A stretch of DNA of 64,000 nucleotides from Unio delphinus (GCA_029339505.1 JAQISU010000119.1:913001-977000), one strand, 5' to 3'. Shown: positions 48,956 through 60,585, numbered from the stretch's first letter. The notes: a model not told the origin generated them from the sequence alone. Numbers and translations are program-made.

Positions 48956-49460
48956 CAGAGGTCTCACTAGGATTTTAAAACTAAGAGTCCAGGATGCCCA
49001 TTTTGGTAAAAATAGGTGTCCTACCAGCAAAAGTTGTAGTCCCCTCCCATAAAATGTTGAACTTTGCAGATTAGAAGAACTGTTGGTTGTCATTGAGTTT
49101 AATTTCCACATTCTTTATTACACTGACATGTACAACTGTTTCAGCCTATTCGGCACGTTTGGTAATTCTACACAATACGTTAGTTCTGTAAATGTTGGAT
49201 CACGTGCTGTTTTTTGGTTGAAAATTCAATTTTTGGCTGAATTGCCAACAGGAAGATTCCAAAGTAATGTATTTCATTTCCATAGCCTAATGAATAAACT
49301 ACATCTTTTCAAAGCCATGCGCATAATATTCCGCCATATATGGACTAATCTGCAAAGTTCAGCATTTTCTGAGACTGCAAATGTTGCTCGCAGGACTCCC
49401 ATTTTTACAAGAATGGGAGTTCTGGACTCCTAGTTTTAAAATCCTAGCAATAGACCTCTG
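48956..49460. mobile_element. MITE-like element with TIRs of about 115 bp (intron 1)
   Basis: The left arm starts CAGAGGTCTCACTAGGATTT and continues through TAAAACTAAGAGTCCAG to TTGAACTTTGCAGATTAG near 49,075. The right arm, about 49,350-49,460, is its inverted complement (CTAATCTGCAAAGTTCAGCA ... TAGTTTTAAAATCCTAGCAA TAGACCTCTG) with a few indels. The CAGAGGT ends recall hAT-type termini. Flanking 8-mers TTGACAGT and TTGGAATA are only partly alike, so a target duplication is unproven. Internal ORFs are regarded as chance. Confidence 0.8.
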
Positions 49461-49645
49461 TTGGAATATGGTAGGGCATGTAAAATATATAATGAGAGTT
49501 AAGTGTTCAAAGCAGATTTTACTCTAGGTTGACAAATTTTGTATTTGGGTTATTTTGTTTGTAATGCAGCGGCATATGTTTTGTGCAAAATATAAATTTA
49601 GTTCTTGTTTTCTTTTTTGTAATTAGATTCTCCCTGGTAATACAG

Positions 49646-49747
49646 TGGACGCATTTCAAACATCAGGATGTGAGTCAGGACTTTTTCTCCATGTTAACCC
49701 TGAGACACGCACACGTGTGTGCTGTATAACTGTTCCACTACCAAAAG
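49646..49747 (+). CDS. Cysteine-rich secreted/membrane protein, exon 2
   Basis: A 102-base phase 1-1 exon between a pyrimidine-rich acceptor ending CCTGGTAATACAG and the donor GTAAAG. It encodes GCESGLFLHVNPETRTRVCC and then ITVPLPKG, with three cysteines including a CC pair. An alternative acceptor at 49,626 would give a phase 0 exon (ILPGNTVDAF...), but this does not fit exon 1. The codons and clean splice sites support a real exon; the sequence resembles no family I can name. Confidence 0.72.
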
Positions 49748-49984
49748 GTAAAGTCTGCTTCTTTCTGTTAAACATTTATATCATACAGAACTTTTCGTCT
49801 TGTGGTAATTTACAAGTGTTGGTGACTATGTTGTATTTTTACGCTTTAGTGTTACAATTAGAGTAATAAAACTTAATGAATGCATTTTTTTCTTTATCTT
49901 GCAAGCAAAAAAACACAGCCTTCAGAGATTATATTTGTTACTAAAAGGAAATATACATCACAATCTTAAATTAATTACATTTCA

Positions 49985-50235
49985 TATTACAAGGAAACAT
50001 ACACCACACATAAATGCTAACAAATAGGCTTTTGAAGTAATTATTATCAATACATTACACATAAATGCTTACCATTATGCTTTTGGAGTCATTATTATAA
50101 ATACAGCACACATAAATGCTAACGATTATGCTTTTGTAATAATTATTATCAATACACCACACATAAATGCTAACGATTTTGCTTTTGTAATAATTATTAT
50201 CAATACACCACACATAAATGCTAACGATTTTGCTT
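49985..50235. repeat. 51-bp tandem repeat, 5 copies (intron 2)
   Basis: Units with CACATAAATGCTAACGATTT and GTAATAATTATTATCAATAC at 51-base spacing. The first two copies are more diverged. The period is a multiple of 3 and produces a spurious minus-strand ORF with SIYVWCIDNNYYK repeats. Confidence 0.93.
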
Positions 50236-50297
50236 ATTTTCATAAAATTACATTTTCTGAATGACTGTTTATGGATTATACTTACAGGGTTCTTACA

Positions 50298-50500
50298 GTC
50301 TTTGAAAGTCTGGGAAAAATGAGGTAGCATTTTCAAGGCTTTGAATATGCTACCTCATTTTTCCCGATATTTCAAGGCCTTGAAAATGCTACCTCATTTT
50401 TCCCAGACTTTCAAAGTCTTGAAAATGCTACCTCATTTTTCCCAAACTATGAAAGACTTGAAAGTTTGGGAAAAATGAAGTAGCATTTTCAAGGCCTTAT
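50298..50500. repeat. Alternating inverted and direct copies of a 25-bp core (intron 2)
   Basis: The core TTGAAAATGCTACCTCATTT plus TTCCC occurs in plus orientation at 50,341, 50,380 and 50,419 (39 bases apart). It is in inverted orientation at 50,312-50,336 and 50,468-50,492. Outer arms with TTTGAAAGTCTGGGAAAAAT pair with CCCAGACTTTCAAAG. The locus can fold into strong alternative hairpins. Confidence 0.92.
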
Positions 50501-51775
50501 AAGAGTGGGAAAGTAAATTGAGCAGATATACCTGAGGTCTTTAAAAGTCTGTGAAAATTTAAATAAACTCTAACATTTTTTATTTCTTTCCATAATCACT
50601 AATACAATTATCCAAGATTCAGATGTAGTCCAGTTTTCCTGTTTTTTTTTGTTTTGATGACGCTTTCAGTTTTATTGCTGCCACAATAGCAATGATTGTG
50701 GATATCTCTACATACGAATTATTCAGGAAATTCTCTGAAACTTTTTTTCCCCACATTTGTACATATCTGTGAAACTAATCTTTCTTTTATTTTTACAAAG
50801 TACTTATTTTGTTTGCTTGCCTTGGTATCTCTAATTACAATTATGATTGAGTAGGTTGATTTAAGGTAGATAATTTAGATTACGTTCATAGTAACAGGGT
50901 TCCATTGAGCAACTGAGTTACCTGACATGACTGGAGCCGCTGATTGTTCAGGATGTACAATTTGTATGTCGTGTAACTTTTTTTGTTCCACCTCTTTGAT
51001 TCAAAAGATGAAATCAACATGATAATAAAAAAGGAGGCTCGCTTATCTTTTAGTGTAACCATAGGTTTGGTCAGGAATCCAGGTACTTTTTCATATATAG
51101 GCATTTTCGGTGCATAGTTATGACCACTGAGGTGAAAACTACCGCCATTGTTATGGTTACTTCATTAACATTTGGAGACATTTATAAGATAATGTTTGCA
51201 CCAATCCTGATAGTAAAAAGTGGTGTGTCTCAAGACCTCGGTAGTTTTTCATTGGTCTATACTCCTAGCAAGCTAAGGAAAAAAAGGAAAATTATTAAAA
51301 TGCAGTGTGGATATATATACATAGGTTAAAAAATACACAACTTTTAGTGCGTAATAATCAAGGTTTAATAGGACAATTAAAGATTAAAAATAATGAAAAA
51401 ATATAAATTAGTGAGAACTACAAAAAAATAATTAGGGTTACAGGTAATACTGAATGAAAATTTCAGATTTTCATTTTGTTTAATTAAAAGTCATTTTAAG
51501 AAAAAGGTGTGAAACGGCTTCAGCAAAATATGTTGATAAAAAAGACAGGCTTAAAGTTGTATCTGTACGATTTTTTGCAAAAATCAGCCCATATCACCTC
51601 AGGCCATTTTGTTTGGTTATTTACACAGATATCTGCTGAAAATTTATAAGGACAATCATTAATTTACACAGCTTAAAGTTCTGTAAATATCGTGTATTAG
51701 CATCGCCATCCAGCATCTCTTTGTAACCGTAAGACATTGCAATAATGGCCATTTGATCTTATGATCCTTTCATTT
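50501..51775. other. Intron 2 sequence without recognised elements
   Basis: Unique AT-rich intronic DNA; small ORFs here show no family features. Confidence 0.5.
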
Positions 51776-52565
51776 ATATTGTCTTAACACTAATTGGTGT
51801 ACTATACAACAAACACTGTCTTCAAACTGTCTTAACACTAATTGGTGTACTATACAACAAACACTGTCTTCAAACTGTCTTAACACTAATTGGCGTACTA
51901 TATAACAAACACTGACTTCAAACTGTCTTAACACTAATTGGTGTACTATACAACAAACACTGTCTTCAAACTGTCTTAACACTAATTGGTGTACTATACA
52001 ACAAACACTGTCTTCAAACTGTCTTAACACTAATTGGTGTACTATACAACAAACACTGACTTCAAACTGTCTTAACACTAATTGGTGTACTATACAACAA
52101 ACACTGTCTTCAAACTGTCTTAACACTAATTGGTGTACTATACAACAAACACTGTCTTCAAACTGTCTTAACACTAATTGGTGTACTATACAACAAACAC
52201 TGTCTTCAAACTGTCTTAACACTAATTGGCGTACTATATAACAAACACTGACTTCAAACTGTCTTAACACTAATTGGTGTACTATACAACAAACACTGTC
52301 TTCAAACTGTCTTAACACTAATTGGTGTACTATACAACAAACACTGTCTTCAAACTGTCTTAACACTAATTGGCGTACTATATAACAAACACTGACTTCA
52401 AACTGTCTTAACACTAATTGGTGTACTATATAACAAACACTGCCTTCAAACTGTCTTAACACTAATTGGCGTACTATATAACAAACACTGACTTCAAACT
52501 GTCTTAACACTAATTGGTGTACTATATAACAAACACTGCCTTCAAACTGTTTTAACACTAATTGG
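51776..52565. repeat. 48-bp tandem array, about 16.5 copies (intron 2)
   Basis: The unit is CAAACTGTCTTAACACTAAT, TGGTGTACTATACAACAAAC, ACTGTCTT. Variants GTCTT/GACTT/GCCTT and GGTGTACTATACA/GGCGTACTATATA alternate in repeated order, indicating block duplication. 48 is a multiple of 3, so the minus strand is open for 277 codons (51,770-52,603) with a 16-residue repeat containing HQLVLRQFEDSVCCIV. In antisense orientation inside an intron, this is probably not a gene. Confidence 0.97.
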
Positions 52566-53904
52566 CATACATTGTCATGTACACAAGTATGTGACACATA
52601 CACACCATTGCCATCTACATCAACCTAAAATATATTACATATATAACAATATTCGACAGACACACATTCATGGTTTTATATCCTGCAGCACTTTTGAACA
52701 GAGAACAGAAATAATAAACAAAATATAGGTAAACTAAAACTGTTTGCGATATCGAACATTACGCTACCAAACTGTTACTAAGCAATTGTTTTCACCTCCG
52801 CAATATAGCAGAAACTAAGCTAAGCTTGTGATGCCATGCTGACCCAACCTGTACAATAAATGCTTCAAATAGTCCAATATCAACATATGGTGGCAGAGAA
52901 ACACTCACGGACATAGCTGTTACAGCAGGTTGACATATTTAATGTTTAATTACAAGATCACACATTGCTGGTAGATTTACACATTTTATGTTTAAATACA
53001 CATTGCATTTATGAGGAATGCACTTATAAAGAACTAAAAGATAGACCTAGAGCACACATTTTGATTGATTGGTATTTATTTATTAAAGTACTGCCTCCAC
53101 GAAGTGTAAGTGACATTTTTAGTTTACGAAATTTCCTTGAATAAAGTTAATTGCATGTGCTAAGAAGGTCAAAGGTTAACAAATTATATGACTCATTAAG
53201 AGTTCATATTTCATAATGTTGAATATAATTTTAGGCCCCATATAAGTTTTTGATGATAAAACAAGCAATTCATAATGTTACGGTTACCGATTTTGATAAT
53301 GATCTTATGAAAGTTCAATAAATTGTGATCAATTTTGTGAGATTTTTTGGTTTAAAAATTGATTTTACGCCTGACCTTGCATTATAATTGGGTGTTAGAG
53401 TTTTCAAGGGAGTGGTGTATGTATTAATACATTGAGTATTGAATACCATTTCTCTGATTTATACAGTTATGATGAATATTTGTACAGTGACCTATTTCTT
53501 GGATCCAGTGACCATGTTAATTTTTTTTGGTCACAGGCATTTATCAGGGTTCTCCATAGGATATTGCAATCCTAGCCCTTCAAAAGCATTCTTCAATGTG
53601 GAATTGCTTCATCCTGGAGGTCACTGCCTATCTTCACACACCATGAACCATCCTTACGTTTCCATGAAGTAACTTAGTAATTCAGCATTATAACACTATC
53701 AGGCTTTGGAAGGCTTGCATTTGGATTAAAGAAATATTGATAATTTGGGCTTGAAGGTCAGGGTTGCTATTATGCAAGAAAGATACTTTTTGAAGGTTTG
53801 GTTCTGCGTTGCATTCCTAGATATGCAATTATTCCTAGACCAAACCTTGATCATAGCTTGTACTTTGGGTAGGGAAGAAACCTATTAGGTGTAAAAAAAA
53901 ACAA
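52566..53904. other. Intron 2 sequence without recognised elements
   Basis: Unique intronic DNA. A 77-codon plus-strand ORF at 53,439-53,672 has no splice support or family hallmark. Confidence 0.5.
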
Positions 53905-55947
53905 TCAATGATCATGATCACTAAATGAAAGAATGACAGTGGTTGATTACAATTAGTTTAACATCAAGATCACTAAATGAAAGAATGACAATGGTTGATT
54001 ACAATTAGTTTAACATCAAGATCACTAAATGAAAGAATGAGAATGGTTGATTACATTTAGTTTAACATCAAGATCACAAAATGAAGAATGACAGTGGTTG
54101 ATTACAACAGTATTAGTTTAACATCAAGATCACTAAATGAAAGAATGACAATGGTTGATTACAATTAGTTTAACATCAAGATCACAGAATGAAAAAATGA
54201 CATTGGTTAATTACAACAGTATTAGTTTGACATCAAGACCACTAAATGAAGAATGACAATGGTTGATTACATTTAGTTTAACATCAAGACCACTAAATGA
54301 AAGAATGACAATGGTTGATTACATTTAGTTTAACATCAAGATCAATAAATGAAATAATGACAATGGTTGATTACATTTAGTTTAACATCAAGATCAGTAA
54401 ATGAAAGAATGACAATGGTTGATTACATTTAGTTTAACATCAAGATCACTAAATGAAAGAATGACAGTGGTTGATTACATTTAGTTTAACATCAAGATCA
54501 CTAAATGAAAGAATCACAATGGTTGATTACCTTTAGTTTAACATCAAGACCACTAAATGAAAGAATGACAATGGTTGATTACATTTAGTTTAACATCAAG
54601 ATCACTAAATGAAAGAATGACAATGGTTGATTACATTTAGTTTAACATCAAGACCACTAAATGAAAGAATGACAATGGTTGATTACATTTAGTTTAACAT
54701 CAAGATCACTAAATGAAAGAATGACAATGGTTGATTACATTTAGTTTAACATCAAGATCACTAAATAAAAGAATGACAATGGTTGATTACATTTAGTTTA
54801 ACATCAAGACCACTAAATGAAAGAATGACAATGGTTGATTACATTTAGTTTAACATCAAGATCACTAAATGAAAGAATGACAATGGTTGATTACAATTAA
54901 ATTAACATCAAGATCACTAAATGAAGGAATGACAATGGTTGATTACAATTAAATTAACATCAAGATCACTAAATGAAAGAATGACAATGGTTGATTACAA
55001 TTAAATTAACATCAATATCAGTAAATGAAAGAATGACAATGGTTGATTACATTTAGTTTAACATCAAGATCACTAAATGAAAGAATGACAATGGTTGATT
55101 ACATTTAGTTTAACATCAAGACCACTAAATGAAAGAATGACAATGGTTGATTACATTTAGTTTAACATCAAGATCAATAAATGAAAGAGTGACAATGGTT
55201 GATTACATTTAGTTTAACATCAAGGTCACTAAATGAAAGAATGACAATGGTTGATTACAACAATATTAGTTTAACATCAAGATCAGTAAATGAAAGAATG
55301 ACAATGGTTGATTACATTTAGTTTAACATCAAGATCACTAAATGAAAGAATGACAATGGTTGATTACATTTAGTTTAACATCAAGACCACTAAATGAAAG
55401 AATGACAATGGTTGATTACAATTAAATTAACATCAAGATCACTAAATGAAAGAATGACAATGGTTGATTACAATTAAATTAACATCAAGATCACTAAATG
55501 AAAGAATGACAATGGTTGATTACAATTAAATTAACATCAATATCAGTAAATGAAAGAATGACAATGGTTGATTACATTTAGTTTAACATCAAGATCACTA
55601 AATGAAAGAATGACAATGGTTGATTACATTTAGTTTAACATCAAGATCACTAAATGAAAGAATGACAATGGTTGATTACAATTAAATTAACATCAAGATC
55701 ACTAAATGAAAGAATGACAATGGTTGATTACAATTAAATTAACATCAAGATCACTAAATGAAAGAATGACAATGGTTGATTACAATTAAATTAACATCAA
55801 TATCAGTAAATGAAAGAATGACAATGGTTGATTACATTTAGTTTAACATCAAGATCAATAAATGAAAGAATGACACTGGTTGATTACATTTAGTTTAACA
55901 TCAAGATCAATAAATGAAAGAATCACAATGGTTGATTACATTTAGTT
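53905..55947. repeat. 52-bp tandem array, about 39 copies (intron 2)
   Basis: The unit is ATCACTAAATGAAAGAATGA, CAATGGTTGATTACATTTAG, TTTAACATCAAG. A variant with AATTAAATTAACATCAATATCAG recurs at 55,011, 55,536 and 55,796. The last interval is exactly 5 units (260 bases) and the first close to 10, so 5- and 10-unit blocks were duplicated. The left edge contains length variants with an extra ACAGTA. Confidence 0.97.
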
Positions 55948-56606
55948 TTGTATTGATAATTCAACGACTTTTTTAATTATGCTGAGTGTTCTCAGAGGTC
56001 ACACAACATAATTTTACCAATTTGAACATAAGGCATGCTTATATAAGGGGCTTTTAAATTGGGTCAGGTATCGGTCAAATATGGTTTCTCTTGTTAAAAG
56101 GAAATACACCTTAAACAATGTCTTAAAGGCCAGTCCATATAATGACCAGATTTGCCTTTCAAATTTATACTATCAGTATTTAATTGCCGTTAATTTAGAG
56201 ATTGTGCCTAAGAATAGAACATTTAAATAACTTCAAGTGAAAAAATCATTCTGGTATAAACCTTGGCATAATGATTTTGTTTCATGAAAATTGGATGAAG
56301 ATATACAAAAATAGAGAAACATTTAAAACATTTTCATATCGTTTCTTCAGTAGACATTTGGCTATTAGGCTGATGTCAACCTGATGAGCAAAGGCTCAGT
56401 TGGGTCTCTTGTTATGATACAGTGTCAAGACACAGAAAAAGGTTGAGCATTGTGTGATAAATTTCATGATCATATAAGTAAACGCTAAATGAACCATTTT
56501 ATATTTTAGGTACTTGCTGTCAACATTTCATACAGGACTGTCAAGTTTGCATATTAATACATGTATTAATAATTCATAATTAATAAATGTTCTTATACCA
56601 TTTCAG
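55948..56606. other. 3' end of intron 2
   Basis: Unique sequence up to the acceptor TTATACCATTTCAG at 56,606. A region around 56,060-56,410 looks element-like (ATGAGCAAAGGCTCAGTTGG) but no termini were found. Confidence 0.4.
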
Positions 56607-56744
56607 GGTTCGAATATGTTGGTTGTGAAGTAAACGGAGGTTATGACAGGATAGCGAAATGTCCAGATGGACTTTACCAAGTGGACAACACGACAACTGC
56701 CTCAGAGGCCAAATGTTCCAGTGAAATAGAGTGCAATCCTGATG
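56607..56744 (+). CDS. Cysteine-rich secreted/membrane protein, exon 3
   Basis: A 138-base phase 1-1 exon bounded by acceptor ACCATTTCAG and donor GTAGGC. It encodes FEYVGCEVNGGYDRIAKCPD, then a stretch with GLYQVDNTTTASEAKC and SSEIECNPD. It contributes four cysteines and an N-glycosylation sequon (NTT), consistent with an extracellular domain. The CPDGLYQV and CNPD pieces faintly recall TNF-receptor-type repeats, but the cysteine spacing does not fit well, so I do not assign that family. Confidence 0.75.
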
Positions 56745-56805
56745 GTAGGCAATGAAACTGATAGCTTTTGTCTTGGTCCATTCATTTTGTACCCTCCTTA
56801 GGGGG

Positions 56806-57012
56806 TGGGGGCCCTGATTGGCCGAGTGGTCTAAAGTGCTCGCCCTTACAGATCACTGCCATCTCACCTCTGTCTGCATGGGTTTGAGTCTAAGATTTGG
56901 CTAATGTGAGGATGTGAGAAAGCTTGCCAGTAGCTTCTGTGGGTCAGTAGTTCTTTCCGGGGGTTTTCCCAGGTTCTTCCTCTGCCATTATAACTGGCCA
57001 CGGTAATATCAT
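56806..57012 (+). mobile_element. tRNA-derived SINE, family B (intron 3)
   Basis: The head reads TGGCCGAGTGGTCTAAAG (A box, about 56,818-56,835), followed by B box GGGTTTGAGTC (about 56,880-56,890). The body GGGGGTTTTCCCAGGTTCTT and CCATTATAACTGGCCACGG fits a common molluscan SINE layout and aligns with the minus-strand copy at 40,129. The 3' end merges with the hairpin at 57,006, so the tail is unclear. Confidence 0.8.
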
Positions 57013-57093
57013 AAAGGGATTCAGGGTTTTGTCATCGTTAAAAATGGTTGTTGATAGGTTACGGTGACAAAACCCTGAATCCCTTTATGATAT
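57006..57093. repeat. Perfect 28-bp inverted repeat, 32-bp loop (intron 3)
   Basis: 57,006-57,033 (ATATCATAAAGGGATTCAGG...) is exactly complementary in reverse to 57,066-57,093. It begins at the 3' end of the SINE, so the right arm is an inverted duplication of the SINE edge. Confidence 0.95.
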
Positions 57094-57424
57094 GAATATG
57101 AAATTTGGTACACATTTTAGACCATTGATGTGCCATGTATTCTAGTAAACCTTCATTTTAGACCATTGATGTGACATGTATTCTAGTAATTCTTCATTTT
57201 TAATATTTATATTGCGCTTGCTTATTTGTAGGAGTGAAACACATTGATATATCATTGCATCAATTCTTTTGCCATACCAATAAACGTAGCAATAGAAGAG
57301 GCCAAGAGTCAATGCAAAATGATCCTGTATGCAAATTACTTTAAATATTAAGCAAATTATTCTATAAATTTATAATTCATATGAGATTGCTGTTGAAGGC
57401 AGAGACATTAATTTTTTGGTTTGA

Positions 57425-58347
57425 CATTGATTCAGTTACATATAATATAGCCAATGTAATTAACTGAAGGACTTTAAGAATGTAGGTTCCTGTGATGGCT
57501 TACTATTTCATACGTACAAATCTGTGTGAACCCATATTTCTTGTCAGTGATCTTAGCTGGGTCTTTAACCATAATGGATACAATGAACTTTATCTGTCCA
57601 TACAATATGCACCAATTACTATATGATTTTTTAATTACTTCCTTTAAAAATTAAGCTTTTTAAAAAAAAAAGCTCTTACTTAATTAAAAGCCCTATCAAT
57701 CAAACAACACTTGCTGAATTTTGCTTTGGATCTACTATCCCGGCAACAGCTAGGGGAAGGGAGGAGCGGAAGTATACAACTCCTAAGCCACTATTACAAC
57801 ATATTTTTATTTTTATGGTAGTAGCCGTTGTGGTGGCAATTAAAGTTGTACATGGCAGATACAATTACAAAGTAACATTTTCCAAGACTTCTATGGGTGA
57901 CATGCTTTTTATATTTTAAAACAAGTCAGACAAGATAAAAAATTTCATTCTTTAATCAATTTTTCTTTACCTGGCATTTCCAAAACTCTGGGCTTGCTGA
58001 ACATTTGTCTACCTACGATCTTTTTGAATGTTTGAATCTTTTTCTCAGCAAGTGTTGTTTGATTGATAAGGTTTTTAATTTTGTAACAGCATTTTTATTG
58101 TAAAAACTTAACTTTTAAAGGACATAAAACAAAAAAGCATAGAGTCATTGGCGCATATTGTATGGAAAGATTTTAAAGTTTATTGTATCCATTATGGTTA
58201 AAGGCCCAGCTAAGATCACTGACAAGGAATATGGGTTCACACAGATTTGTACGTGTGAAATAGTAATGTCACAGGAACCCACATTCTTATAGTCCTTCAG
58301 TTAAGTACATAGGCCATATTATATATTTTATGTGGGTGAATCAGTTT
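57425..58347. mobile_element. Long-TIR MITE-like element, about 0.92 kb (intron 3)
   Basis: About 295 bases at the left (57,425-57,720) match the inverted complement of about 58,030-58,347. Shared landmarks, given in the left-arm orientation, include AACTGAAGGACTTTAAGAAT (right arm: ACTATAAGAAT), CGTACAAATCTGTGTGAACC, CTTGTCAGTGATCTTAGCTG, TTAACCATAATGGATACAAT and TATCAATCAAACAACACTTG. The arms differ by scattered substitutions and indels, so the element is old. The centre (about 57,720-58,030) has no transposase ORF. Outermost ends around TTGATTCAG and CTGAATC-like sequence are imprecise and no target duplication was confirmed. Confidence 0.82.
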
Positions 58348-58546
58348 CTGACTGACATAAGCAAGAGTGCTTTGTAAATCTGTTCCAACTGCACTGGCAG
58401 GAACTGGATGCCAAAGTTTCATTGCTGGCTGCCCATAATGAAAATGTTCCACAGTCTTTTAATCTTTAATCATACAGTGCGTTCTTGGATTCTTTAGTCC
58501 ACTGTGAATATGCTATTTATTTCATTAAAGAAATTTGGCCATTAGT

Positions 58547-58700
58547 AATGCCAATTTTGACATTACTTTGCTATCATCACTCTTAAAGAAACTAAATGGC
58601 AGTCAGCACAGTTTTAAAACATGCAGTGGTGGTCCCTGTATTTACTTTGATATGGAAAAAGGCATCAAAACAAGTATAGCAATTCGACTCCAGGCCAGTG
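58547..58700. repeat. Duplicated 130-bp segment, copy 1
   Basis: Contains CTTTGCTATCATCACTCTTA and CTGTATTTACTTTGATATGG, AAAAAGGCATCAAAACAAGT. A second copy lies 592 bases downstream (59,145-59,300). Each copy is followed by GACTCCAGG-type tandem units. Confidence 0.9.
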
Positions 58701-59155
58701 TTAGATAAAGCAATTCGACTCCAGGCCAGTGTTAATTAAAGCAATTAGACTTCAGGCCAGTGTTAGTTATAGCAATTCGACTCCAGGCCAGTAGTGTTAG
58801 TTATAGCAATTTGACTCCAGGCCAGTGTTAATTAAAGCAATTAGACTTCAGGCCAGTGTTAGTTATAGCAATTCGACTCTAGGCCAGTGTTAGTTATAGC
58901 AATTAGACTTCAGGCCAGTGTTAGTTATAGCAATTAGACTCCAGGCCAGTGTTAATTAAAGCAATTAGACTCCAGGTCAGTGTTAGTTAAAGCAATTAAG
59001 ACTCCAGGTCATTGTTAATTAAAGCAATTAAGACTCCAGGTCATTGTTAATTAAAGCAATTAAGACTCCAGGTCATTGTTAATTAAAGCAATTAGACTAA
59101 TGGCCAGTGTTAGTTATAGCAATTAGACTCCAGGTCAGTGTTATTTAGTAATGCT
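58675..59155. repeat. 31-bp tandem array, about 15 copies (intron 3)
   Basis: Units like GCAATTAGACTCCAGGCCAG plus TGTTAGTTATA at 31-base spacing, with variants AATTCGACTCC, GACTTCAGG and AATTAAGACTCC. Confidence 0.95.
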
Positions 59156-59300
59156 AACTTTGCTATCATCACTCTTAAGGCAACTGAAATGGCAATCAGC
59201 ATAGTTTAAAAAAATGATGATCTCTGTATTTACTTTGATATGGAAAAAGGCATCAAAACAAGTATTGAACTGTAACCGCAGTTCGACTCCAGGTCAGTGT
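59145..59300. repeat. Duplicated 130-bp segment, copy 2
   Basis: Second copy of the segment at 58,547-58,700, about 85-90 percent similar by eye, again followed by GACTCCAGG units. Segment and array were therefore duplicated together. Confidence 0.88.
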
Positions 59301-59935
59301 TAGTTAATGCAGTTAGACTCTAAGGCAGTGTTAGTTAACACAATTAGACTTCAAGCAGTTCAATAGTGTAGATTACAGCAAATAGACTCCAAGCAGTACA
59401 ACTGTGTTAATTAATGCAATTAGACTCCAAGCAGTTCAACTGTGTCAGTTAATGCAATTAGACTCAAAAAAGTGAAGGTCAGTTAAAGCAATTTGACTCC
59501 AAGCAGTACAACTGTCAGTTAATGCAGCTAGACTCCAAGCAGTGTCAATGAGTTATATATTAGTCCATACCTTATTAAACCTTGCTTTGTCAAAGATTAG
59601 ATACAAGTCCATGCCTCATTAAACCTTGCTTTGTCATTGATTAGATACAAATCTATGCCTTGTTAAGCAATTAGACTCCAAGCAGTACAACTGTGTCAGT
59701 TGATGCAATTAGACTCCAAGCAGTTCAACTGTGTCAGTTAATGCATATAGACTCCAAGCAGTACAACTGTGTTAATTAATGCAATTAGACTCCAAGTAGT
59801 TCAACTGTGTCAGTTAATGCAATTAGATTCAAAGAAGTGAAGCAGGTCAGTTAAAGCAATTATACTCCAAGCAATACAACTATGTCAGTTAATGCAACTA
59901 GACTCCAAGCAGCATCAATGAGTTATATACAAGTC
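59270..59935. repeat. Degenerate GACTCCAAGCAGT array, duplicated as a block (intron 3)
   Basis: Units of about 37-41 bases with AATTAGACTCCAAGCAGTTC and AACTGTGTCAGTTAATGC. The block ending in TCAATGAGTTATATA occurs twice, with that landmark at about 59,551 and 59,921 (370 bases apart). Each copy is followed by TTATTAAACCTTGCTTTGTC units of the next array. Units are clearly related to the 31-bp array before it. Confidence 0.88.
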
Positions 59936-60585
59936 CATACCTTATTAAACCTTGCTTTGTCAAAGATTAGATACAAGTCCATGCCTTATTAAATCTTGCT
60001 TGTCAGTGATTAGATACAAGTCCATGCCTTATTAAACCTTGCTTTGTCAGGGATTAGATACAAGGCTATGCCTCATTAAACCTTGCTTTGTCAATGATTA
60101 GATACAATGCTATGCCTCATTGAACCTTGCTTTGTCAATGATTAGATACAAGTCCATGCCTTATTAAACCTTGCTTTGTCATTGATTAGATACAAGTCCA
60201 TGCCTTATTAAACCTTGCTTTGTCAATGATTAGATACAAGTCCATGCCTTATTAAACCTTGCTTTGTCATAGATAAGATACAAGTCCATGCCTTATTAAA
60301 CCTTGCTTTGTCAATGATCAGATACAAGTCCATGCCTTATTAAACCTTGCTTTGTCAAAGATTAGATACAAGTCCATGCCTTATTAAACCTTGCTTTATC
60401 AGAGATTAGTCCATGCCTTATTAAACCTTGCATTGTCAAGGATTAGATACAAGGCTATGCCTCATTGAACCTTGCTTTGTCAAGGATTAGATACAAGGCT
60501 ATGCCTTATTAAACCTTGCTTTGTCAATGATTAAATACAAATCCATGCCTTATTAAACCTTGCATTGTCAATAAGTTAGATATAA
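59936..60585. repeat. 44-bp tandem array, about 15 copies (intron 3)
   Basis: The unit is TTAGATACAAGTCCATGCCT, TATTAAACCTTGCTTTGTCA, ATGA. Variants have GGCTATGCCTCATT. Two extra units lie at about 59,575-59,660, inside the preceding duplicated block. Confidence 0.95.

Noticed and set aside
49083..49433. 116-codon plus-strand ORF
   Set aside because: Lies inside the long-TIR element of intron 1; no transposase motif.
51770..52603. 277-codon minus-strand ORF with 16-residue repeats
   Set aside because: Artefact of a 48-bp tandem array (period divisible by 3) lying antisense in intron 2; no start context, signal or homologue recognised.
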